DNA of 64,000 nt, taken from the NCBI GenBank assembly GCA_020698575.1, contig CM036256.1:1474910-1538909 (forward strand), in the 5' to 3' direction. This DNA comes from Bostrychus sinensis (lineage: Eukaryota; Chordata; Actinopteri; Gobiiformes; Eleotridae). The notes beneath the pieces were generated by a model, which was not told where the DNA came from, searched no databases, and was given only the letters and a program-made list of their open reading frames with translations. A program made the translations under genes and the position numbers. Each line of letters opens with the position of its first letter. The first letter of the stretch is position 1. Positions 1 to 9,465 of this stretch are shown here, piece after piece.

Positions 1-1755
1 CCATGGTGGTTCTAAAAAAAGGCAAGCCCCACTCCTCACCACAAACTCTCCATTTCTATGTTTTTACAGTATGCCCCCCGCACATACAGAAGGGCGATGA
101 AAGCCTTTAGCTCTGGGATGGAGAGGTCCCACAAACGAGCCCCAGAGCGGTGCACCTCTGCGACAGTACAGTCCCTGATGTGCTGGAGGAGCTTGGGGTC
201 TAACAGACACAGGAAGGCGTTCTGTGGCTCCGTGACGCTACATCGTACGTGCGCCGTGGGTCCCGCGGTTAACTTCAGAATATTTTGGGACTGCTGTCTC
301 CCAATGTGCCTGTGTCTTGGGGGCACAGGCTCCCAGCAAGTCCCATCTTTCCCCAGCTCTATGGAATGCTCAGCTGCAGAAACAGACAACGCTAATTAGG
401 ACAAAATATTTTTTCAAACATTTCTAACCTGTCCTGTTATTGAATTATTACCTATAAAAATACAGTGTAATACAAAACAGATACAGTGTAATGTGTGATG
501 TTAGCTGCGCTGCCTACCTGCGTCTGGAGCAGGTGCATCCACAGATTCCCACGCTCGGTCCTCCACTGGCTGTCTGCGCACTTCTTAGAAATAAATAAAT
601 TAATTAGGTCTAATCAATAAACAAATGAGTAAACATAGCCTAAATGCTGCATTTGAGAAGTAAGCTTACCAGAGGATACGCGCATGGAATCCAACGACGC
701 CGCTGTGCCCCTATGGCTGGGCTCACCGGTCGCAGCAACTGGCACCGCTGGCACTGGCACTGTAAATGTGTAACACGTATGCTACATAATCCATGCCATA
801 ATATAATTGAGAAAAATTATAAGTTATAAGTTACAAACGGTTACCTACGTTTCTTCCTCAAACTAGGCCTTTACATTAGCTGTGTCCCAATTCAACGGCT
901 GCAGCCTTCGAAGGTCGCGGTCCATGGAGGCTACTCCTTCTTGTGGCCTTCGTGGGCCGAGCCAAAATGGGACGGTCCACGGAGCGCACGTCAACAGCTG
1001 CTCCTCCTCTCATGTTTGTGCCGCTGTCGCCTAGCAACCAGGACCGCAGCTGCTCGCTAACTCACTTTATTCATCGGTCACATGAGCATAAATGGAGCCA
1101 GAAATTACAGTTATTTAATTTTTTATTTTGTTTAATTTACTCCTGGAGGAGTTTGAGCAGCTCTCTCCGCCTCTGCCATCTTCGAACGTCAGACAAGCAG
1201 CGCGCAGTGCATCATGGGATACGTTGGGCCGCAAAGGATGCACCCGATGCAGCCTTCGTTCAGCGGCAAAGGAAGGCCACATTCGTGGGCCTAATTTGAA
1301 GTCGCCTTCGAATTGGGACAGCCCTGTCGCGCTGACTGTGACGTAATCAACCTTTAAATGTAGCCGACGAAGGCTGCGGCTGTTGAATTGGGACACAGCT
1401 AGTGTCAATTAGGCTCGGGCATATATGCCTCTCAAGTAGGCTAGATTTTGATTAGGCTAGCAATAGTAGACTATTTGAAGGCTAGGCCTAGCTTGCCCTT
1501 ACACAAAAAATAACAAATAATATATAATCTGTAACATTGTCTGTAGGATAAATAAATAATAATAATAATTACCTGCGTCATTTGTCAGTGGCGCTAGCCT
1601 CTTTTTTGTCAGAGGCGGAGTTGGTTCTGGCTCGGAATCAGTGTCCTCCTCGTCGCTCCAGTCCACTTCAAAATCTGACACCTCACCCCCATCAGATTCT
1701 CCCTCACCTATGTCTGGGAGCAAGGCCAAGGCTTCCTCCGGAGAATAGCTTTTTT
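1..1755 (-). pseudogene. piggyBac-like transposase remnant
   Basis: From right to left on the minus strand: an acidic leader with SYSPEEALALLPDIGEGESD and VDWSDEEDTDSEPE ending at a donor-like gtaatt (1573); a proline/alanine-rich piece near 700-768; a piece near 528-589; and NAFLCLLDPKLLQHIRDC, ELKAFIALLYVRGAY and IEMESLW (70-250). Past TGA, EEWGLPFFRTTM follows in another frame. PELKAFIALLY...LW...GLPFF is the opening of the piggyBac (PGBD4-like) DDE region. A frameshift near position 30 and one near 1750 mark it as decayed. The catalytic part lies off the left edge. Confidence 0.65.
879..1399. mobile_element. MITE with 17-bp or longer terminal inverted repeats
   Basis: The left end GCTGTGTCCCAATTCAACGG is mirrored by the right end, ending GAATTGGGACACAGC. 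Both ends continue inward to the gcagccttcg/cgaaggctgc match. A TA dinucleotide flanks each end (877-878 and 1400-1401). No transposase frame is inside its 521 bases. It sits in an intron-like gap of the piggyBac remnant. Confidence 0.75.
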
Positions 1756-2186
1756 GCTCTTTTCATTTTTCGCAAATATATTATAATGTATTAAAAAAAA
1801 ATTATCAAACTTGTTTCTATAAAATGGTGACAGTGTTGTCCTCCTCTCTCTCCCCCAGATTACAAACACACCCACATATATATATATAGTCCAGTCACAA
1901 CAAATTGATAAATTTTCAGAAAGCGGGAATCAACCCTGGGAAATAGTTACTATGACAATGTGTCTTCCCGCACCTTATTAACAATGTTATCAGTATGGGA
2001 GCGGCCTGAGGCGCTGCGGTTTAGAGGCGGCAAAATGCTTATAAAATTTGCTGTGTGTATTTTTAGAACACAAGAGGCATGGACAACATAGAAAACATGT
2101 ATTTAATAAAAGTCATAAAGTATCAGGAGCAGAGGTTTTGTTTTGGCAATACTAAAATATCATTCTAAACACGCATACGGTCAATT

Positions 2187-2213
2187 TGACCGTTGCGGTG
2201 GTCCTAGTGTTAA
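2187..2213 (-). mobile_element. Candidate piggyBac terminal end with TTAA target site
   Basis: On the minus strand TTAA (2210-2213) is followed by CACTAGGACCACCGCAACGG and an acggtcaatttgaccgt palindrome. This is the expected form of a piggyBac element end, 450 bases outside the transposase start. The partner end is outside the window, so the boundary is inferred. Confidence 0.45.
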
Positions 2214-2639
2214 TGACTTCTATTTCTTTACAGTCCTGTGGTAGCGACGTCCGAAGCAAAATCATTTAAGCAGCAATCACCTAAGGAAAAAGAGCCGATT
2301 AGAAAGAAGAATGTTATACTTGCACGGAGACAGAGACTTGTCCCTGTAGTCATGTGATCCTGCTTCTGTCAGTGAACAGCTGGGTTAGGACGCATCTGAT
2401 TGGTCAGTCGTCAAAATCTGAGCGTACTATTGGTTCATGAAGTGTAATCAGCCGCGGCGTTTGCCTGATAAAATAATGAGCTAAATGTATTGTGTTTGTA
2501 AAAATGTGCACGATTTTCAAGTGGCCACAATGATAATATAACTGAGGATAATATACACTTTCTATTTGTGAAATTCTGTGTCCTCCCTCGATGGAGATCT
2601 ATATTTTCGAAGGCAGATAGCAGATAGACGGCTTCGGCC

Positions 2640-2945
2640 CAGCGCCTAAGAGTGGGAAAAGACTGTAAGACATTGTGGTAAAGATATTGTTGAAAAGATT
2701 TAGTTTCTCAATAATCAGAGGAAATCCTTTATTTTCTATCACAGCTGTGTTGTTTAGTTTTTTCCACATTTCCAGTGAGATTCTGGCCCACTCCTCTTGT
2801 GCACAGATCTCCAGTTTCTTGATGTTAGAAGGATTCCTTGTCATTAGTCTGGTCTTCAGTTCTCTCCACAAATTCACACTGGGATGGTTCAGGTCTGGAC
2901 TCAGCCTTGATCCTGTTCAAACCATTTCTGTTCCACTTTGAGTGT
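2640..2945 (-). pseudogene. Tc1/mariner-like transposase fragment
   Basis: The minus-strand text LSPDLNHPSVNLWRELKTRL followed by KKLEICAQEEWARISLEMWK matches the C-terminal part of Tc1-like transposases (SPDLNPIENLWRELK...CQEEWAKIP). A stop interrupts the frame upstream and the catalytic N-terminal part is missing, so this is a relic. Confidence 0.75.
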
Positions 2946-3971
2946 TTTGGGTCCAGGTCCAGGGGATACCACAGGGAGCTCTGGTGACACCTAGTGGTCA
3001 ATTTAATATCTGCAACGATGATAAAGAAGTATTGAGTTGTGTAGGAAACCTGCAGAATAACTTCCTCTACAGATCATAAACATGTGGTGTTCTGACTTGA
3101 GCTCCCAGTTAACTCTAAGGTCCCCAGTTTGGATTTGTTTGGTTCAACTCAGAACTGACTCCTGAAGTCTGAGTCAGTTTAATTCATCTCTTTGTGCTTC
3201 TACTTTCTTCGACCTGATCCTTTTCAGAGCCTCACCTGAATAAATAAAGGAAACAAACGGACGTCTGCATACGAGTTAGTGTGAGCAGTATTATTATAAT
3301 ATTCTCATATCAACAGCAGAATACTGTCATATGTAGCCGGAGGAAAACAGCTCTGTTAATGAACTTGACCTCAGTAGATTTTTGCTGTAGCTTCACACGA
3401 ACGCTCTGAGCTCAGTCAAATAGTTAAAACTCTGTTGTGCAGTTTCTCTGTTTGTGGCTGGAAAACAAGTCAGGTGTTTCTGTAAATGTTTTGTAAATGC
3501 TACGAAGCAGATGATGAGAGATGAGATGAGCGTGAACAGTGTGGAGTTTTAAATGTGTTTAGTTTATGAGGCTAAACTTAGGTCTGGACGTAGTATTTTT
3601 AAACAGTGTTTATAATTCTCAGCTTCCTTCTACAATAGGCCTGTACATAATGTGATAAATGACTGAGTTTTACTGTCACTGAAGTAGGAAATCTTAGTGG
3701 CTCAACCATATTTATTATGGTTATTATATTATTATTTAATATGTTATATCTCTTTTTCTTTCTAATGACTTTATAATGAGTGTGTCTGCAGACATGCTCC
3801 TGCCCAGTGCTTCACTGAAATGACCTGTTTAAATTCCACTGCTCTTTGAGTAAGACCAGAGCCACCCCACGTCCCAGTTTAAGACCTGATGGTGAGTAGA
3901 TAGAAAATTAACTCCTTCTGCCTGAACTCCTGCTCCAGGCTCAGAACAGACCTCATAAAGTCACTACTCAC
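2946..3971. other. 3' flank of the NLR gene, no recognised feature
   Basis: AT-rich sequence. On the minus strand a splice-acceptor-like ctcaccatcag at about 3889 precedes an unrecognised open stretch to about 3780 that would stop after two codons in the NLR frame. No coding exon is supported here. Confidence 0.4.
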
Positions 3972-4160
3972 CTCAGTGTTTCCAGTCGACAGCGAGGACT
4001 CTGTTTAAGGTTGAGGAGTTCCTCCACATCTAAATTGCTCAGTTTGTCCCATCTCAGTTTGTTATCCCTCAGGTCCAGTTCTGTGAGATGTGAAGGGTTG
4101 GACTTCAGAGCTGAGGCCAGAGAGGAACTGCTGCGTTTTGTCAACTCACAGCTGGCCAGT
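3972..4160 (-). CDS. NLR LRR exon 9 (last, longer)
   Basis: A 189-base exon with LASCELTKRSSSSLASALKS, ELDLRDNKLRWDKLSNLDVE and ELLNLKQSPRCRLETLR. It is diverged from the cassette exons and probably caps the LRR solenoid. The acceptor is ttttatttag and the donor is CACTGAG followed by gtgagt. If unspliced, translation would end at the TGA one codon after LETLR. Confidence 0.78.
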
Positions 4161-4225
4161 CTAAATAAAAAGGAAATTATTGTTTTATGAATTAAAAAGT
4201 GATTAACAAAAACATACACGTGAGG

Positions 4226-4727
4226 ACTGTTCCCTTCAGGAGATGTTTCTGGATCAGAATCAGCACCTCCAAGTCCGAGGCCATGTTTCTCACCCGGAAA
4301 AGGGTGGTGCCCTCTCCAGGTCGGAGGAGAGTTCCTGCCTCAAGTGGAGGAGTTCAAGTATCTCGGGGTCTTGTTCATGAGCGAGGGAAGGATGGAGCGT
4401 GCGATTGACAGGCGGATCTGTGCAGCATCTACAGTAATGCGGTCATTGTATCGGTCTGTTGTGGTGAAGAAGGAGCTGAGCTGAAAGGCGAAGCTCTGGA
4501 TTTACCGGTCGATCTACGTTCCTACTCTCACCTATGGTCAGGAGCTTTGAGTCATGACCGAAAGGACAAGGTCCCAGATACAAGCGGCCGAAATTAGTTT
4601 CCTCTGCAGGGTGGCAGGGCGCTCCCTTAGAGATAGGGTGAGGAGCTTGGTTACCCAGGAGGAGCTCGGAGTAGAGCCGCTGCTCCTCCACATCAAGAGG
4701 AGCCAGCTGACTTCCTTAGGACTTGCC
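4226..4727 (+). mobile_element. LINE reverse transcriptase C-terminal fragment
   Basis: Plus-strand text VEEFKYLGVLF-like, then MERAIDRRICAASTVMRSLY, KAKLWIYRSIYVPTLTYGQE and IQAAEISFLCRVAGRSLRDR. This matches the region after the RT palm in a common fish non-LTR element. At least two in-frame stops (near 4480 and 4548) show decay. I cannot name the family with confidence. Confidence 0.75.
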
Positions 4728-5392
4728 TTACTCGTTATTACCTACTCGAGGTATTTGGCTGTGGCTGCTTTTCTTGTGGCCTGTTCAAGGTTGCCATTTG
4801 CTTGTGGGATTCCAAGGTACTGTCCTCATTGTCTGCTATTCTGCCGTCTGGGAGTGAGACCCATACTGTATGGACTATCTTCCTTTTCTTTGTCACCATC
4901 CGCCCACACTTCTCAAGTCTGAATGACATTCCAATGTCATTGCTGTAGGTTCTGGTTGCGTGGATCAGTGAGTCACTGTCTCACTCGCTCTTGGCACACA
5001 GCTTGATGCCATGATTATTTGGCTGAGGGAGTTCAGACCTATGCAGAACAGCAGCGGGGACAGAGCATCTCCTTGGTATATGCCACATTTGATGGACACT
5101 TGTGCAATTGGCTTGCAGTTAGGGCTGGGCGATAAATCAATTTTTTCGATTTATTCGAATTTGTAGGGCAGGTCGACTTGTTTAAATAAAAATTGATTTT
5201 AAAAAAAACGTCCACCACCGGTGCTCTGAGCTCCCGTAGTTCATAGTGGGTACCGCGCTAGAGGAACACAAACAACATGGCAGCGAGCAGGGAAGAACTC
5301 GTTCCTAAGAAAGGCACAGTGTCGTCAGTTGTGTGGAATTGGTTCGGATTTGCGGCGTCAGACAGAGCACAAACAGCGCCCTGCTGCAAAGT

Positions 5393-6590
5393 CAGTCCCT
5401 ACAGGACTTCGCGATGTTGCGATCGCTACTCATTCATTCATTCATTTTCTACCGCTTATTCCCGTTAGGGGTCGCGGGTGACTGGAGCCTATCCCAGTAA
5501 CTTTGGGCCTTAGGCGGGGTACACCCTGGACTGGGGCCAGCTTGTCTCAGGGCTGACACAGAGACGAACACAGACAGACAACCATTCACTCTCACATTCA
5601 TTCACTAGGGTCAATTTAGAGTCACCAATTCACCTAACACATGCATGTCTTTGGACGGTGGGAGGAAGCCGGAGAACCCGGAGAGAACCCACAGTAACAC
5701 GGGGAGGACATGCAGAGAGATCGTGTGATGGTGTGTTGGTCGGCCCAGGGCTCGAACCCACGACCTCCTTGCTGGGAGGCGATAACGCTAACCGCTCTGC
5801 CACCCCGGGAATTCAGCGCATTCCTGCAACTTTGTCCAAACTCCGCAACTCTCTCAGCAGCAGCACACTAGTAATGCGCGGCGGAGGTCAGGTTGAGCCA
5901 CAGACAAAGCGGCGTGGAGGTGCGGTGCGGAGGACGGAGGTGCGGTGCGGAGGATGGAGGTGCGGTGCGGAGGATGGAGGTGCGGTGTGGAGGACGGAGG
6001 TGCGGTGCGGAGGACGGAGGTGCGGTGCGGAGCTATAGCGCGGAGATCGAGCACACAGAGGTCGCTGGTGCTCACCAGCAGCAGCGGTGTGGATGGGACT
6101 AAAGGAGACGAATGCGGTGCTTTCTAGTTTTGTCTGGTGTCGCTCTGAAAAGCTGTCTGCGTTGCCATGGTGATATAGTTGCCTAAAAAGTTGAATGGGC
6201 AGCGTATTTAGACAACAATGAAGTTTGAGGTCATTGTTCTTTAAACGTTAATGTTGCAGGCTAATAACCTTCCTGAAAACCTACAGCACAGCAAACTTCT
6301 TCTGTTTTTAATGACTGATGTTCTCCAGCACACAACAGGAATCACCAGAGAAGATCTGAGAGGAACAGAATCAGAATCAGCTGCAGGAGCCCAAAAAAAC
6401 AGCCTAATAACAATATTTTAAAAAGTAGGTACACTTGGCCTGTTCAAATACAGGTATTTTTAATTAGATTAATTACCACCTCACATATGTTTACAGTTCT
6501 TGCTAATATTTTTAAGAAGAATTATAGACAAAAAAAAATTGCAACTTTTAGCGCAACTTTTAAGAAAATCCCCCGTAAAATCACAGGGCC
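5393..6590 (+). mobile_element. Element X, copy A (3' truncated)
   Basis: Starts CAGTCCCTACAGGACTTCGC and shares gtgtggatgggactaaagga, gaaaagctgtctgcgttgcc and aacaggaatcaccagagaag with the copies at 26539-27440 and 29197-35186. The far terminal inverted repeat is missing. It contains a 20-base minisatellite (about 5915-6032, aggtgcggtgcggaggacgg) and an inserted tRNA-like repeat (5431-5810). Confidence 0.75.
5431..5810 (-). mobile_element. tRNA-like dispersed repeat inserted in element X
   Basis: On the minus strand it begins near cggggtggcagagcggttag and has gtgggttcgagccctgg, a B-box-like stretch. It ends in ttcattcattca-type simple sequence with gaccctaacgggaataag. This layout, with cacatgcatgtctttggacg in the middle, is a widespread fish SINE-like repeat. 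Flanks rejoin element X text on both sides. Confidence 0.6.
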
Positions 6591-7906
6591 TTCTCTTCTA
6601 TTTGACTTTGTCTGATTGCACTTTAACCTCAAGAGGAAATCAAAGCAATAAAGCTAAACTTGTTTTGGACAATTTCTCTGTTGTCTTCAGTTTGATTTTA
6701 AGTGGGGAAAAAAATCTTTTTTAAATCGTAAATCGAATTTTTTGTGAAAAAATTGGCGATTTTTTTGTGTGGCTAAATCGCCCAGCTCTACTTGCAGTCT
6801 TCCACTGCCTCACTGAGTTTGCAGTGAAGGCTCTTAGAGTTCTGTTGCTGTTACACATCTCCAAGCGTTCCATGATTCGTGTGTGGCATTGAGACAGGCT
6901 TTTTTGTAATCAATCCAGGCGGTGCACAGATTAATGTGTCTGGCTTTGTAGTCCTGAGCGACTGTTCTATCTACCAGCAGCTGGTGTTTTGCTCCTCTGT
7001 TTTTTTCACCAATGCCCTTCTGTGCTGTGCTCATGTATTAATCCATGTGCCCACTTATCTTATCCGCTATGATGCCTAACAGGAGCTTCCATGTGGCTTG
7101 TATGTGGCTTCAGAGATTCAGACCACAGAAGTGAAAGCACGGAAGCTCCTGACTATGCACGGAGGGTTCCACCCCAAATCCAGCCCCTGAGACTGTACAC
7201 TAAGCGCATGGAAGGAGGCAGAGGACTGGTGAGAGTCAGAACCACTGTCCAGGATGAAACATCCCAGATCCTTGAATACATGAAGATGGCCTCAACGAAC
7301 AAAGTGCTCAGTGAATGTCTCAGGCAGTGGAAAACAGAAGACGAGGTGCTGGAGGAACCATCATGGGAGGAAAAGCCCCTACGTGGGACGTCCCACAGAC
7401 AGATAACTGAAGTGGCTGATATCCAGAAATGCTACAATGGCTGGAAGGGGCTGGACTGAAGGACAGCACAGAGGCACTGATCATGGCTGCACAGGAGCAG
7501 GCCTTGAGCACCAGAGCAATAGAGTCCCAGATCTACCATACAAGACAAAACCCCAGGTGCAGACTGTGCAAAGAGGCCCCTGAGACAATCCAGCACATAA
7601 CTGCAGGCTGTAAGATGCTGGCAGGGAAAGCATACATGGAGCGTCATAACCAAGTGGCTGGTATAGTGTACAGGAACATCTGTGCAGAGTACAGTCTGGA
7701 AGTCTCGAGGTCAAGGTGGGAAACACCTCCAAAGGTGATGGAGAATGACCAAGCTAAGATCCTGTGATTCAAAATATCTCTTTTTTGCATCGATTTTTAG
7801 CCAATTTAGGAAGAATCGTTACATAAGTACAGCACATTAATGAAAAATAAACATGAATTTCAGTTTTTGTGAAAATTTATTTAAACATAAGAGACAGTGA
7901 ACTGAC

Positions 7907-8083
7907 CTCAGAGTCTCCAGTCGACAGTCTGGACTCTGCAGAAAACCACACAGATGATCCACTCCTGAGTCAGATAGGTCTCTGTTATAATTCAGGTCCA
8001 GATGTGTGAGATGTGAGGGGTTGGACTTCAGAGCTGAGGCCAGAGAGGAACAGCTGCTCTCTGACAAACCACAGTTCCTCAAT
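7907..8083 (-). CDS. NLR LRR exon 8
   Basis: A 177-base single-LRR exon with LRNCGLSESSCSSLASALKS and HLDLNYNRDLSDSGVDHLCG. The extra codon is in the variable loop, as in LRR exon 5. Confidence 0.86.
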
Positions 8084-8383
8084 CTGAATAAAGAATAAAT
8101 GATGTGATTAAAGTCCATAGTAAATTCAGATGAGGTTTATAGGTAAAACTGTGAACTGTCTGTGACTCTGGTTTAGAGCAGGACACAGAGAACACATGGA
8201 GCTCAGTCTGACTCTGCTCTCACTTCACTTTATTTTACATCAACCACATCTACACAGGTCTGGGCTGTTTTAGCTCAAGATGTGAGGTTCCAGACACAGC
8301 TCTTATACAGTAACTCCTGTGTCTCAGTAGAATCAGCTGCTGATAAAACTAAAGCCTGTAACAGTAAGAGACAGTGAACTGAC

Positions 8384-8554
8384 CTCAGAGTCTCCAGTCG
8401 ACAGTCTGGACTCTGCAGAAAACCACACAGATGTTTCACTACAGAGGCAGACAGATTATTCCGACTCAGGTCCAGATGTGTGAGATGTGAGTTGGACTTC
8501 AGAGCTGAGGCCAGAGAGGAACAGCTGCTCTCTGACAACTCACAGTCCACCAAT
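8384..8554 (-). CDS. NLR LRR exon 7
   Basis: A 171-base single-LRR exon with LVDCELSESSCSSLASALKS and HLDLSRNNLSASVVKHLCGF. One codon (Pro) is missing from KSNPSHL. Confidence 0.86.
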
Positions 8555-9234
8555 CTGAATAAAGAATAAATGATGTGATTAAAGTCCATAGTAAACTCAG
8601 ATGAGGTTTATAGATAAAACTGTGAACTGTCTGTGACTCTGGTTTAGAGCAGGACACAGAGAACACATGGAGCTCAGTCTGACTCTGCTCTCTGCTCTGT
8701 GTAAATTGAACACATTTACACAGGTCTGGGCTGTTTTAATGGAAAATATATTTTAAAGAGTAACTCAACCCTAAACCACTTTAACTAAAGGAGGCTTTAG
8801 TGATACATCTCACTGATTATAGTCTTATCTTTAACCGTTTAGTAAAACACTTTAAATCCACATTTTGTCCCAGCTTTTTGTGGACAGAGGATGGGCCTGA
8901 AACAGGGTGGAGTTACTCTTTAATGATGTCAAACAAACAGTTTGTTTCTCAGAGGTACTAAACTGTACACCACAGCTGCTCTCACCTCTGTCTTCTACAC
9001 CTTTCCTTTCATTCTTGCTGAAACTCTTTTATCACACAACACAGCTGACACTTTTCTCCTCCCATTCCAACCTGCTGCACACGCCTCTTCACCTCTGACC
9101 CACACTAAATCAGAGCAGGGTTTATGAGCTCAATGAGGTTCCAGACACAGCTCTTATACAGTAACTCCTGTGTCTCAGTAGAATCAGCTGCTGATAAAAC
9201 TAAAGCCTGTAACAGTAAGAGACAGTGAACTGAC

Positions 9235-9408
9235 CTCAGAGTCTCCAGTCGACAGTCTGGACTCTGCAGAAAACCACACAGATGTTTCACTACAGAGGCA
9301 GACAGAATATTCTGACTCAGGTCCAGATGTGTGAGATGTGAGGGGCTGGACTTCAGAGCTGAGGCCAGAGAGGAACAGCTGCTCTCTGACAAATCACAGA
9401 ACTCCAAT
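9235..9408 (-). CDS. NLR LRR exon 6
   Basis: A 174-base single-LRR exon with LEFCDLSESSCSSLASALKS and HLDLSQNILSASVVKHLCGF. A LINE is inserted in the cassette's 5' flank, between 9466 and 12369. Confidence 0.86.
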
Positions 9409-9465
9409 CTGAATAAAGCATAAATGATGTGATTAAAGTTCATAGTAAACTCAGATGAGGTTTAT

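Larger units (their letters stand above)
5120..6790. mobile_element. hAT-type non-autonomous element with perfect 8-bp TSD
   Basis: Ends TAGGGCTGGGCGAT and, inverted, TAGAGCTGGGCGAT. The element is flanked by CTTGCAGT at 5112-5119 and 6791-6798, an exact 8-base target duplication as made by hAT transposases. No transposase frame is present. Most of its length is a second inserted element (5393 to about 6590) that itself contains a SINE-like insertion. Confidence 0.82.
4735..7767. mobile_element. REL-type (R2/R4-like) LINE with a 5' inversion, interrupted by a hAT
   Basis: The plus strand 7091-7767 encodes the C-terminal part: HGGFHPKSS, LYTKRMEGGRGLVRVRTTVQ, EALIMAAQEQALSTRAIES and the zinc knuckle CRLCKEAPETIQHITAGC (CX2CX8HX4C). 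This knuckle is typical of site-specific LINEs with a restriction-like endonuclease. The minus strand from 7075 down to 4738 carries the preceding RT part (GAKHQLLVDRTVAQDYKARH, TAWIDYKKA, then KCGRMVTKK and DGRIADNED). The head is thus inverted relative to the tail, the mark of twin priming. A hAT (5120-6790) later split the inverted head. Frames are broken. Confidence 0.7.

Noticed and set aside
3780..3889. A further 3' exon of the NLR (for example B30.2/SPRY)
   Set aside because: In the phase left by LRR exon 9, translation would stop after two codons, and no B30.2 motif is seen in any frame.
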